From an uncultured Moraxella sp. (lineage in GTDB: Bacteria > Pseudomonadota > Gammaproteobacteria > Pseudomonadales > Moraxellaceae), in NCBI GenBank assembly GCA_943908425.1, contig CALTTC010000006.1, forward strand, positions 1 to 64,000: DNA of 64,000 nt, in the 5' to 3' direction. The position numbers and the translations under genes are program-made. Shown here piece after piece: positions 1 through 8,790 of this stretch; positions within the stretch are counted from its first letter, which is position 1, and each line of letters opens with the position of its first letter. The notes beneath the pieces are model-generated. The model did no database searches. It had not been told where the DNA came from and was given only the letters and a program-made list of their open reading frames with translations.

Positions 1-55
1 ATAATTGGATAATTGGATAATTGGATAATTGGATAATTGGATAATTGGATAATTG
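1..55. repeat. Octamer tandem repeat ATAATTGG, about 7 copies
   Basis: Six perfect copies of the 8-bp unit ATAATTGG followed by a partial seventh (ATAATTG). The array is cut by the left edge of the window, so its true copy number is unknown. It lies about 150 bp upstream of the accD start, outside any coding region I can see. The unit can be rotated to TAATTGGA, which resembles the octamer TAACTGGC repeated at 15917-15960. Tandem octamers change copy number by replication slippage; any effect on accD expression is speculation. Confidence 0.95.
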
Positions 56-207
56 TGTTTGATATCACCTGGTCGCATTGGCTTAGGCGGGATACTTTTG
101 CTCAAGCTGGCGTTAAATGGCTATAACGCATAATTTGCAAAAACCCTTTGCCAAAATCACTCCACAAGTGTAAGCTATAGGCAATTTTGACCCTATGGAT
201 GATAAAA

Positions 208-1083
208 ATGCCAAATCATAGCACCAATTGGCTTGACCGCCCCGTGCCTTCTATCAAGCAAGACCGCGTAGCACAGCCATCGGCGGTAGAAACCGAACCA
301 TCGACCGAATGCCCTGAATGCCACACGCTGACGACCAACACGTCGCTGATATTTAATCAATATGTCTGCCCAAATTGTGACCATCACCTGGCGATGTCGG
401 CACGCACACGGCTTTTGTGGTTGTTTGATGAAATTAGCGAAGAGCTTGGGCAAAATTACACCGCAGGCGACCCGTTGCAATTTAGCGACAGTAAGCCTTA
501 TACCCTAAGAATGAGCGAGGCACAAAAAAGCACAGGCGAAAGTGAGGCGCTGTTGGTGATGGTGGGGCGTATCAAGCAGTTGTCGCTGATTGCTTGTGCG
601 TTTGATTTTAAATTTATGGGTGGGTCAATGGGGTCAGTGGTGGGCGACCGTTTTGTGCTGGCAGCAGAGCGTGCCTTGGCGGAACGTAAGCCTTTGGTGT
701 GCTTTGCCGCCAGTGGTGGGGCAAGAATGCAAGAAGGCTTGTTGTCGCTGATGCAGATGGCACGCACAGCGGCGGTGATTGAACGATTGCGTTTGGCGGG
801 TGTGCCCTATCTTGTGGTGCTAACTAACCCTGTTTATGGCGGTGTGACGGCAAGCCTTGCGATGCTTGGCGATATTCACATTGCCGAGCCACGAGCGATG
901 GTGGGCTTTGCAGGTAAGCGTGTGATTGAACAAACAGTACGTGAAGTCTTGGGCGAGCCGTTTCAGCGTGCTGAGTTTTTGTTAGAAAAAGGCACGGTGG
1001 ATATGGTGGTACACCGTCATCAGCTTGTGGCGACTATTCACCGTTTGCTTACAAAATTGCTCCATTTGCCAGCGGCTAGTTAG
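208..1083 (+). CDS. accD: Acetyl-CoA carboxylase, carboxyltransferase subunit beta
   Basis: AccD, with AccA, moves the carboxyl group from carboxybiotin to acetyl-CoA to make malonyl-CoA, the first committed step of fatty-acid synthesis; cytoplasmic. The N-terminal zinc ribbon is visible as CPEC and CPNC about 15 residues apart (near residues 35-57 from the chosen start), followed by the crotonase-like carboxyltransferase domain with the family stretches FMGGSMGSVVG, ASGGARMQEG, GGVTASLAMLGD and VIEQTVRE. Length is about 291 aa, close to the usual 290-300. Starts are possible at TTG 187, ATG 199 and ATG 208; I prefer ATG 208 because the protein then begins MPNHSTNWLDRP, like the short hydrophilic start of relatives, but no strong ribosome site decides it. 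The next gene starts 5 bp after the stop. Confidence 0.95.
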   Translation: MPNHSTNWLDRPVPSIKQDRVAQPSAVETEPSTECPECHTLTTNTSLIFNQYVCPNCDHHLAMSARTRLLWLFDEISEELGQNYTAGDPLQFSDSKPYTLRMSEAQKSTGESEALLVMVGRIKQLSLIACAFDFKFMGGSMGSVVGDRFVLAAERALAERKPLVCFAASGGARMQEGLLSLMQMARTAAVIERLRLAGVPYLVVLTNPVYGGVTASLAMLGDIHIAEPRAMVGFAGKRVIEQTVREVLGEPFQRAEFLLEKGTVDMVVHRHQLVATIHRLLTKLLHLPAAS

Positions 1084-1088
1084 GGGGT

Positions 1089-2759
1089 ATGATGTATCGA
1101 TTGGGGCAGTTGGGGTTATTATGTGCAAGCCTGTGCGTAAGTAGCGCCTATGCCGAAACGACAGCAACCTATGCGTTTGATGTTACGCCAGCACAATTAC
1201 AAAGCGCTAGCAGTAGCGTCACTTGGGGGCGACTATTGTTATTGAACGACAAAGGGGAAAGCGCCGTTCAAGACCCAAGATTTTTTTTGCAGACGGCGGA
1301 TGGCAAGATTGACGCCCAAGCAGAAATGCAAGCATTGTTGCAGGCGTGGCAGAGTGATGACAGCCGTGCGTGTGCGTTTCCAGCGCGTCTTGCCTTTGTG
1401 CGTGAAGCATTGGCGATTGATATGCCCTTACCTAATTGCCCAGAATTTGATGACTGGTTTACCAAGATGGCGAGTACCCGCTTGAGTGTGATTTTTGCTG
1501 ATGAACATCCTAATAATCTAGCATCAGGTTTTGGGCATACGCTACTGCGCGCCGATACAGAAGGCGGGGCGATTGCCATCAATTACACCCCTGATTATCC
1601 AACATCTGCCAATCCTGCAACTGGCGCGATCAAGTCGCTGACTGGGGGGTATTTGGCGATTATGGAGATTTTGCCTTTTGCCCAAAAACAGCACGATTAT
1701 TTGGTGCGTGATAAGCGCGATATTTGGCAGTATACTTTAGCATTAAATTCGGCACAGATTGCCCAGATAATGCGCCATATTTACGAGGTGCAAGGTGTTG
1801 CGCGCGCTTATTATTTAACGCACGATAATTGCGCGACCGAAATTGTGCGCTTGGTGGATGTGGTGCGTAGTGATTTGGCACTTGGTGCTAAGCTTTTGGC
1901 AATTACGACACCTGCAGACATTACTCGCGTGCTAGATAAAGCAGGGCTCATTGCCAATACAGAATATATGCCATCCACAGCAAGCCTTGCGCAAGCGGCG
2001 CTTAATAATGCCCATCAGCCCATCAGCGCGCCACTCACCGCCACTGGCAATCCTGTCACCGCTGTTGGTGCGAGCAAATTACAATTTATCTACACGCATC
2101 AAGCGGACGATGATAGATTTGCGCTAGAATATCGCCCCGCCTACCACGATGCGCTAGATACGCCAACAGGGGTGCGCCAATATGTGGATGTGGAGGTGTT
2201 GTCGGCACAAATTTTATTGGATAACCGCCCACAACTAGATAAGCTGACTTTCTTAAGACAGCGTAGTTATAACCCATACAATACCGCCAAAGCCTATTCA
2301 GGCATTGCCTATGATGTGCATGCCGGTATGATACCAGACTTAGATAGCACAGGCGCGCGCCATCGTGTGGGGCATTTGGCGGTGGCATTGGGTAAGTCGC
2401 GTACGCTAGGGCAGGGCAGGGCAGGCACGACTGATTTGGCAAATCAACTATGCTATGCTTTGGGCGGTGGAGCTGTGCAATTCGGTAACGTGGATAAAGG
2501 CTATCGCGTGGGCGCGACGGCAACGCTTGGCTGTGTGCAACATGTGACAGACAAAATGCGTTATCGCGCGGAGCTTAGCGTGCCTTATTGGTATAGTGCC
2601 AGTCGCCACAGTAGCGCAGGTTATGCCATACCGACTGTGGCGCTGACTGGGCAGTACGATACCAAATGGGGCGCGGTGCGTGCTGGCGTGGCGTGGCAAA
2701 AGGTACAGAACAAAGCCAGCGTGCAGACAGTCAATGTCAGCTACGGACACTATTTTTAG
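1089..2759 (+). CDS. Secreted DUF4105 (Lnb N-terminal-like) protein
   Basis: 556 aa with a clear signal peptide (hydrophobic residues 5-18, cleavage probably after SSAYA). The middle (about residues 130-260) carries features of the DUF4105 family: a SGFGHTLLR segment, INYTPDY, and a later YYLTHDNCATE segment with conserved His, Asp and Cys. The C-terminal third alternates short polar and hydrophobic stretches and ends SYGHYF, with a terminal aromatic as in outer-membrane beta-barrel proteins; barrel formation is inference. Family members are envelope proteins with no established reaction; a papain/NlpC-like hydrolase fold has been proposed for some. ATG codons lie at 1089 and 1092 with AGGGGG just upstream. 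It starts 5 bp after accD and is probably co-transcribed with it. Confidence 0.8.
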   Translation: MMYRLGQLGLLCASLCVSSAYAETTATYAFDVTPAQLQSASSSVTWGRLLLLNDKGESAVQDPRFFLQTADGKIDAQAEMQALLQAWQSDDSRACAFPARLAFVREALAIDMPLPNCPEFDDWFTKMASTRLSVIFADEHPNNLASGFGHTLLRADTEGGAIAINYTPDYPTSANPATGAIKSLTGGYLAIMEILPFAQKQHDYLVRDKRDIWQYTLALNSAQIAQIMRHIYEVQGVARAYYLTHDNCATEIVRLVDVVRSDLALGAKLLAITTPADITRVLDKAGLIANTEYMPSTASLAQAALNNAHQPISAPLTATGNPVTAVGASKLQFIYTHQADDDRFALEYRPAYHDALDTPTGVRQYVDVEVLSAQILLDNRPQLDKLTFLRQRSYNPYNTAKAYSGIAYDVHAGMIPDLDSTGARHRVGHLAVALGKSRTLGQGRAGTTDLANQLCYALGGGAVQFGNVDKGYRVGATATLGCVQHVTDKMRYRAELSVPYWYSASRHSSAGYAIPTVALTGQYDTKWGAVRAGVAWQKVQNKASVQTVNVSYGHYF

Positions 2760-2887
2760 CGTACCCATTGCGTGCTTGTCTTGCGACTATTGCTCAATGG
2801 CTTACGCTACCGCCAAAAAATTGCTAATTTATCGCCCTTTAACAAGCTATAAAACCGTTAATAATGGTGATAGCGTAATACAAGGGG

Positions 2888-5380
2888 CTATTGTTCGCCA
2901 TCGCCTTCAGGAATGTCACCTTCTGGTGTTTCAAAATCACTAACGTCTAGCGGTGCTACATTGTCGCCATCGGCGCTGGTTGTCTCTGGGGTATCAGCTG
3001 GTGCATCAATCGGTGTATCGTTATCAATCTCTACCACGTTTTTCTTTTCTTTTTTACTTTTGGCAGGATTGCCAGCGCTCACCCATTCCACAGGCTTATC
3101 CGCTAAATGCGCCTTGGCAAATTCCACAAAAATCGGCAAGGCAGCCACCCCGCCATATTCGCCGTGCCCTAAGGGTTTGGGGTCATCAAAGCCAACCCAG
3201 ACAATGGTTGCCATTGTGGGTTGAACGCCAGCAAACCAAGCATCTTTGGCTAAGTTTGTCGTTCCTGTCTTGCCGCCAATATCCGAGCGCCCGACAGCAT
3301 TGGCGCGTCGTCCCGTCCCACTCGTAACCACGCCGCGGAGCATTTGTGCCATATCATAGGCATTTTGTGCTGACATAATACGTGGTGCTTGTTCGGCAGG
3401 AGCATACTGGCGTGGCGCGACAGGATTTAGGCGATATACGCCTTTTGGTGTTGGTGTTTCGCTCACCGCTAACGTTTCACTGTTCTCGCTGTTGTCACTT
3501 GCTGTCTCGCTGTCGCTAGTTGGGGCGTCTAAGGCTAGGCTTGGCTTGTCACCAAATGCTTTGGCAAGCGTGCTATTGGTTTTTTCTAAACTCTTATTAA
3601 AACACAAAGCACAAGCGCGCGCAGGATTGGCATTGTAAATCAATTCATTGTCAAAGTTATAAATGCTGTCAATAAAATAAGGCTGTACGCGATGACCACC
3701 GTTCATAAAAGTGGCGTAAGCGGTAGCGATTTGTAACGGTGTGGCTTCGGCAGCGCCTAGGGCAATTACCGCGCTATCTGGTAGATTTTTTTGTTCTAAG
3801 CCAAAATTGACGAGCATGGCGTGCACATATTCACGCCCAGTTTTAATGTAGGCACGAATCACCGGAATGTTGCGCGATACCGCTAGAGCTTGACGCATGG
3901 TCACCCCGCCACGGAAGCCACCATCGGCATTTTTGGGTGTCCAGTTACCGATTTTAAGAGGCGTATCGGCAAGCACGCTGTCGGGGGTGAGTTTTTTACT
4001 TTCTAAAGCAGCGGCATAAATAAGAGGCTTAATCACCGAGCCGGGTTGGCGATAACCTTGCGTGGCGCGATTGAATTTATTCTGATAAAAACTAAAGCCA
4101 CCCGCTAAGGCAATTAGCGCCCCATCGCGCGGGTCAATGGAGACCAGCGCTCCTTGTACTTTGGGCAGGGCGACCAGCTGCCAACGTCCATTATGTTCTT
4201 TGACACGCACGATATTGTCAGGTTGTACACGCGCTGGCGTACTGGCAACTTTGATTTGCTCACCGTTAGCAAGCACCGCCTCAAAGCTACCGTTTCTATT
4301 GACCGCCGTCACTTGGGCAGCCAGCAAGCCCTCCACCGGTCCACGCCCTTGCAAGCTACCACTTTGTGCCTCAATGCCGCCATTAAAGCCGTGGCGTTTG
4401 TCGTAAGAGTATAGTCCGTTTTTGAGTGCTTGTTCGGCGGCGAGCTGGTCTTGACTGTCCACGGTAAGCTGTACGCGCCAGCCACTACTCATGACATCGT
4501 TACCATAGCGTTCCACCAAGGCACTGCGCGCCATCTCGGACAAATAAGGTAAATCCAAATCCAGCGTTTCTTGATACATTTGTAAATCCACGCCGGTTGC
4601 GATTGCCTCGTTATATTGTGCTTGGTTAATAAAACCTTGTGCCAGCATCCGCCCCAAAATCCAGTTACGTCGCTCAAGTGCTCGTTTAGGATTGGCAACT
4701 GGGTTAAATTCTGAAGGAGCTTTTGGTAATCCAGCGAGCATTGCCATCTCGGCTAATGTTAATTCGTGTAACTCTTTGTTGTAATAGCGTATAGCCCCCG
4801 CTTTTATGCCATAAGCGCCTTGTCCTAAGTAGATTTTATTGACATAAAGTGTTAAAATTTCTTGCTTATTAAGTTCGCTTTCAATGCGCCGTGCCAAAAA
4901 CATTTCGGTCAGTTTGCGTTGAAAGGTTTGTTCTGAGGACAAAAAGTAGTTTTTAGCGACTTGTTGGGTGATGGTTGAGCCACCGGTTTGTTGATCGCTG
5001 TCTGAAACCATTTGCGTAATCGCGCGCCCCAGCCCCTTAACGCTAATGCCGCTATGTTCAAAAAAAGAATCGTCCTCCGCCGCCAAAAAGGCTTGAATCA
5101 TCGTGCTTGGCAATTCATCATAACTGATAGGCATACTATAGGTATTGCCGTATTGCCCGATAAGCTTAGCGTCCTTGGTGTAGATTTGCAAAGGCATCTC
5201 AAGCGGCATGGCTTTAAGCTCGCTCATTTTGGGTAAGGACGGCTCAATATATAGCGCCATACCATAAAACCCAATGGGAAACGCCAAAAATAAAATTAAA
5301 AAAAGAGCGATAATCCCTGTTAATAAGCGTAAAAGAATGGAGCTACGAAGCAAGTTTTTTTTGGGTATGGTCTGAGGCAT
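2888..5380 (-). CDS. mrcA: Penicillin-binding protein 1A (bifunctional glycosyltransferase/transpeptidase)
   Basis: Class A PBP that polymerises and cross-links peptidoglycan in the periplasm. About 830 aa: cytoplasmic tail, one membrane anchor (about residues 19-45), glycosyltransferase domain with the catalytic Glu in AAEDDSFFEHSG (Glu102) and GGSTITQQ, an OB-like insert, then the transpeptidase with all three motifs: S448-V-I-K451, S502-R-N504 and K704-T-G706. The C-terminal 70 residues are a low-complexity Asp/Glu/Pro-rich tail. ATG 5380 (MPQT) is preferred over an upstream GTG at 5386. Divergent from pilMNOPQ, the usual arrangement in many gammaproteobacteria. A Ser/Glu/Asp-rich insert (about residues 608-645) interrupts the transpeptidase region. 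Confidence 0.95.
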   Translation of the reverse strand: MPQTIPKKNLLRSSILLRLLTGIIALFLILFLAFPIGFYGMALYIEPSLPKMSELKAMPLEMPLQIYTKDAKLIGQYGNTYSMPISYDELPSTMIQAFLAAEDDSFFEHSGISVKGLGRAITQMVSDSDQQTGGSTITQQVAKNYFLSSEQTFQRKLTEMFLARRIESELNKQEILTLYVNKIYLGQGAYGIKAGAIRYYNKELHELTLAEMAMLAGLPKAPSEFNPVANPKRALERRNWILGRMLAQGFINQAQYNEAIATGVDLQMYQETLDLDLPYLSEMARSALVERYGNDVMSSGWRVQLTVDSQDQLAAEQALKNGLYSYDKRHGFNGGIEAQSGSLQGRGPVEGLLAAQVTAVNRNGSFEAVLANGEQIKVASTPARVQPDNIVRVKEHNGRWQLVALPKVQGALVSIDPRDGALIALAGGFSFYQNKFNRATQGYRQPGSVIKPLIYAAALESKKLTPDSVLADTPLKIGNWTPKNADGGFRGGVTMRQALAVSRNIPVIRAYIKTGREYVHAMLVNFGLEQKNLPDSAVIALGAAEATPLQIATAYATFMNGGHRVQPYFIDSIYNFDNELIYNANPARACALCFNKSLEKTNSTLAKAFGDKPSLALDAPTSDSETASDNSENSETLAVSETPTPKGVYRLNPVAPRQYAPAEQAPRIMSAQNAYDMAQMLRGVVTSGTGRRANAVGRSDIGGKTGTTNLAKDAWFAGVQPTMATIVWVGFDDPKPLGHGEYGGVAALPIFVEFAKAHLADKPVEWVSAGNPAKSKKEKKNVVEIDNDTPIDAPADTPETTSADGDNVAPLDVSDFETPEGDIPEGDGEQ

Positions 5381-5499
5381 AATCACTGGAACAAAAGCTA
5401 AACATTGGCGCTATTATACTATTTTTGTTGGACAAAAAAGTAAAAAATACGTAATTGTGTAAAAAATAACGCAATTAGTGTATTTTTGGTGGTAAAATA

Positions 5500-5528
5500 T
5501 TGCATTTTACAACAAAGTGTTACATACT
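5500..5528 (+). promoter_or_regulatory. Possible pilM operon promoter
   Basis: TTGCAT (5500-5505) and CATACT (5523-5528) are separated by 17 bp, about 60 bp upstream of the pilM GTG. The -10 match is only 4 of 6, so this is a weak prediction; the surrounding 180 bp is AT-rich and other boxes are possible. Confidence 0.3.
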
Positions 5529-5587
5529 ATGTTTAGATAACATTTATTATCGCAGTTGTTGCGGTCAATGATATAAGGAATGCAGTC

Positions 5588-6643
5588 GTGAGACTATTCA
5601 CTCAAAAATCAAGAAATTTGGTGGGGCTAGACGTTAGCACTACCTCCATAAAGCTTGTAGAGTTAGAGCGCCAAGGTGGGCAAATCGCCCTAAAAACTTA
5701 CGGCATAGAGCCCTTGCAACCAGGTTGGGTGGTGGATAAGACCATTGTAGACGTAGAGGCAGTCGGCGAGGCGATAGAGCGGTTAGTAAAACGTCTACGT
5801 ATCAGCACTAAAGATGCTGCCACCGCCGTGTCAGGGTCAGCGGTTATCACCAAAATTATTGATATGGATGATAATCTAAACGATACCGAACGCGAGACAC
5901 AAATTAGTCTTGATGCCGAGCAGTATATCCCTTACCCACTATCAGAGGTCAATCTAGACTTTGAGGTGCTAGGACCGTCCACTGCAGGCGATAACTTAGT
6001 GCGAGTGCTACTTGCAGCGTCGCGGGCTGAGAACGTGGAGCAACGCGTTGAGGCATTGGCAATCGGCGGACTTACTGCCAAAGTGGTGGATATTGAATCG
6101 CACGCCATTGAACGTGCTTTTATGCGCATGACCGAAAGCTTGCCTAATCGTCCAGAGATTGTGGCGCTAATTGATGTTGGTAACGCCCAAACCACGGTGC
6201 ATATTGCTAAAGACGGAGAATTTATTTATAGCCGTGAGCAAAGCTTTGGTGGTGCTACTTTAACCGAATCCATTCAGACGCGTTATGGGTTTAGCTATGA
6301 AGATGCCCTACTAGCTAAGCGCGATTCTGCTTTGCCTGAGGGTTATCAAGACGAGATTTTGACCCCGTTTTTGGAAAATGCGGTGCAACAGATTGGGCGT
6401 TCCTTGCAATTTTATTTTTCATCAAGCCAATACAATAATGTCGATCATATCGTACTGTGTGGCGGTACAGCGGCACTGCCGGGCTTTGCTACGATGGTAC
6501 AGCAGCGGATGGGTGGACAAGTCAGCGTCGCTAATCCATTTATTAATATGACTGTCGGTGGCAAAATTGACGGCTATCAGCTGGATATGGATGCGCCAGG
6601 GCTAATGGCAGCTTGTGGTCTTGCCTTAAGGAGTTTTGACTAA
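5588..6643 (+). CDS. pilM: Type IV pilus inner-membrane platform protein PilM
   Basis: Actin-like cytoplasmic protein that binds the N-terminal tail of PilN and links the pilus motor to the alignment complex. 351 aa, the usual size. The N-terminus LVGLDVSTTSIKLVEL is the phosphate-1 type motif of the actin/FtsA superfamily; later VALIDVGNAQTTVHI and VLCGGTAALPGF are the other nucleotide-binding segments. The start is GTG at 5588, with AAGGA about 8 bp upstream. First gene of pilMNOPQ; its TAA stop shares one base with the pilN ATG (TAATG), so translation is probably coupled. Confidence 0.96.
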   Translation: MRLFTQKSRNLVGLDVSTTSIKLVELERQGGQIALKTYGIEPLQPGWVVDKTIVDVEAVGEAIERLVKRLRISTKDAATAVSGSAVITKIIDMDDNLNDTERETQISLDAEQYIPYPLSEVNLDFEVLGPSTAGDNLVRVLLAASRAENVEQRVEALAIGGLTAKVVDIESHAIERAFMRMTESLPNRPEIVALIDVGNAQTTVHIAKDGEFIYSREQSFGGATLTESIQTRYGFSYEDALLAKRDSALPEGYQDEILTPFLENAVQQIGRSLQFYFSSSQYNNVDHIVLCGGTAALPGFATMVQQRMGGQVSVANPFINMTVGGKIDGYQLDMDAPGLMAACGLALRSFD

Positions 6644-7500
6644 TGGCACGTATTAATTTACTCCCTTGGCGTCAAGAAGAGCGCCTGCGTAAAAATAAAG
6701 AATTTAATGTCATGGCGGCAGGCGCTGTGGCAATCTCAGCGTTACTGCTGTTACTTGCTTTTACTTTTTTGAATAATATGCTAAAAGAGCAAGAGGCAGC
6801 TAACGCACTTATTGAGGCGGAGAACACTCGATTAGAGGCGCTAAACGCTGAGATTGCTGAACTAGAAACCCAGCGCGAGAATATGCTAGAGCGTATGAAA
6901 GTCGTGCAAGATTTGCAAGGTCGTCGCTCAGTACCAGTGCGCGTTTGGGATGATATTGCGCGCGCCATTCAGCCCACTATGTACCTTATGTCCATGCAGC
7001 GTACAGGCGACACCATCACCATTACTGGTAGAGCGGACAATGCTAACGTGGTCTCGCAATTTATTCGTAGTCTTAATATGAGTGCTTGGTTGGGTAATTC
7101 TGCTGTGCCACAGCTTATTGCTGAAAAAACGGAGCAAGTCAAACGCAATCCTGATCAGCCGGCATTACCAGAAGACCGCTACATTAGCTTTACGGTAACA
7201 ACGCAGGTATTAACCGCTGCAGAACAAGAAGCAGAAAAGCTAGCACAACAGGAGGCCAATCTCGCTGAGACTACTACTGTTATCGTTGAACAGCCGGCTA
7301 CTGAGATAGTGACAACCACCAATGCTCAGGCTGCGCCTACAACGACGGTCGTGACTGAACAAACAGTGCCAGTACAACCGACCACAGCGACCAACTCGCG
7401 ACCTGTACCAGAGGTTAATCAAGTGGCACCTGCACCTACCGATCCGCAACCTGCACCTGCTACATCAGCAACCGCCGCGCCATCTGCAGGAGGACAATAA
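6643..7500 (+). CDS. pilN: Type IV pilus assembly protein PilN with long C-terminal tail
   Basis: Bitopic inner-membrane protein of the PilMNOP alignment complex. The N-terminus MARINLLPWRQEER is the conserved PilM-binding motif; residues about 24-45 form the membrane segment, followed by a coiled coil (about 50-90) and a ferredoxin-like periplasmic domain up to about residue 190. Unusually, the last 95 residues are a Thr/Pro/Ala/Val/Gln-rich low-complexity tail, making the protein 285 aa where relatives are typically near 190-210. It overlaps pilM and pilO by one base on each side (TAATG). Confidence 0.95.
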   Translation: MARINLLPWRQEERLRKNKEFNVMAAGAVAISALLLLLAFTFLNNMLKEQEAANALIEAENTRLEALNAEIAELETQRENMLERMKVVQDLQGRRSVPVRVWDDIARAIQPTMYLMSMQRTGDTITITGRADNANVVSQFIRSLNMSAWLGNSAVPQLIAEKTEQVKRNPDQPALPEDRYISFTVTTQVLTAAEQEAEKLAQQEANLAETTTVIVEQPATEIVTTTNAQAAPTTTVVTEQTVPVQPTTATNSRPVPEVNQVAPAPTDPQPAPATSATAAPSAGGQ

Positions 7501-8243
7501 TGAAGATAGCACGCAAAAAACCAACCACGCTTAAAAAGAATAAGGTTGTTGCTAGACCAAAGCGCTCCTTTGATGCCAAAGCGTTCGCTAATAGTTTAAA
7601 TTCGTTAAACAAAGACAACTATGGCAGTGCCCCATTAGCGGTGCGCTTGTTTGTGATAGCGCTGATAACAGCATTGTTATTGGGATTAGCTTACGCTTTA
7701 CTATTAAAGCCAAAACTAGAAGAAATCACCGCAGCGGAAGCGCAGCGAGATACTTTGCTTGACGTTTACAAAGAGCGAGAATCTAAAGCGCGTCAGCTGG
7801 ATGTATATAAAGATCAAGTGGCGCAGATGGAAGTAGAATTCCAGCGCTTATTGCAACAACTGCCGACAGACACTAGGATACCAGAATTGGTTGAGGGTAT
7901 TAATATGGTAGGTTCAGGCAGCAATATCCGCTTTCAGGAAATCTCTGTACCTGAAGCCATAGAAAAGGAATTCTTTATTGAACAGCCCATCAATATCACT
8001 GCGCTTGGCAACTACCATCAGTTTGGTGATTTTTTGACTGGACTGTCGGCATTGCCGCGGATTATCACCATGCACGATTTTGAGGTGATGCGTCAAAGTG
8101 GCTCGGATATTATGACCGAAACACCGCAGTTGATGCTAAAAATCAATACCAACACTTACCGCTCCAAGCAAGAGGCCGAGGTAGCCGCTGAGACCGAGGC
8201 GACAACTGATGCTGGCACAGAGACTGAAGGAGGCAATCCTTAA
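7500..8243 (+). CDS. pilO: Type IV pilus assembly protein PilO
   Basis: 247 aa partner of PilN in the inner-membrane alignment complex. A Lys/Arg-rich cytoplasmic tail (residues 1-45) precedes a membrane helix (about 48-68), a periplasmic coiled coil (about 70-115) and a ferredoxin-like domain. The last 25 residues are Ala/Glu/Thr-rich, echoing the tail of PilN. Joined to pilN and pilP by TAATG overlaps. Confidence 0.95.
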   Translation: MKIARKKPTTLKKNKVVARPKRSFDAKAFANSLNSLNKDNYGSAPLAVRLFVIALITALLLGLAYALLLKPKLEEITAAEAQRDTLLDVYKERESKARQLDVYKDQVAQMEVEFQRLLQQLPTDTRIPELVEGINMVGSGSNIRFQEISVPEAIEKEFFIEQPINITALGNYHQFGDFLTGLSALPRIITMHDFEVMRQSGSDIMTETPQLMLKINTNTYRSKQEAEVAAETEATTDAGTETEGGNP

Positions 8244-8767
8244 TGAAATCGACATTGAAGTTAGTTAGTGTTATGCTTGCTGTTTTTAGCCTTGTTGCGT
8301 GTAGTAATGATCGCATGGCTGTCGCCGAACAACGCATGGCAGAAATTCGCGCAAGCAACGCACAGCCTGTAGAGCCATTGCCTGAACCAGAGATTATTGA
8401 GGATTTTTCTTATACAGCAGCAGACGTGCGCGACCCTTTTGTGCCACCAAGCGCCTTGACAATGCAGATGCAGCAAGCAGTACAGTCAGGGGTAAAGCCT
8501 GACGTCAATCGTATGCGCGAGCCATTAGAAGAGTTTGAATTGACTGAGCTTGTATATCGTGGTAGTGTTGTGGCGCCAGGTGGTCAGCTTTATGGTCTGG
8601 TGCAATTACCGAATGGTTATATTCAAGAGGTGAAGGTTGGTCAATATATGGGTAAAAGTGATGGAAAAATCTTGGAAATTACCCCAACTCAGATTAACCT
8701 TGAAGAGATTATTCCAGATGCTCGTCTTGGTTTTGTTAATAAACAAACAGCGCTAATCACGCCTTAG
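8243..8767 (+). CDS. pilP: Type IV pilus lipoprotein PilP
   Basis: 174 aa inner-membrane lipoprotein that connects PilNO to the PilQ secretin. The signal peptide ends in the lipobox LVAC, with the acylated Cys at residue 20. A disordered linker (about 21-60) is followed by the beta-sandwich domain, starting around the DVRDPFVPP motif typical of PilP, with VYRGSVV and QLPNGYIQEVKVGQY. Separated from pilQ by 23 bp containing AGAGGAAA as ribosome site. Confidence 0.95.
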   Translation: MKSTLKLVSVMLAVFSLVACSNDRMAVAEQRMAEIRASNAQPVEPLPEPEIIEDFSYTAADVRDPFVPPSALTMQMQQAVQSGVKPDVNRMREPLEEFELTELVYRGSVVAPGGQLYGLVQLPNGYIQEVKVGQYMGKSDGKILEITPTQINLEEIIPDARLGFVNKQTALITP

Positions 8768-8790
8768 CCCATTATTTAAGAGGAAATAAC

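Noticed and set aside
1..55. Possible CRISPR-like arrays in the short tandem repeats (also 15917-15960, 49288-49364)
   Set aside because: Units are 7-8 bp and directly adjacent with no spacers, and no cas gene is present. These are simple sequence repeats.
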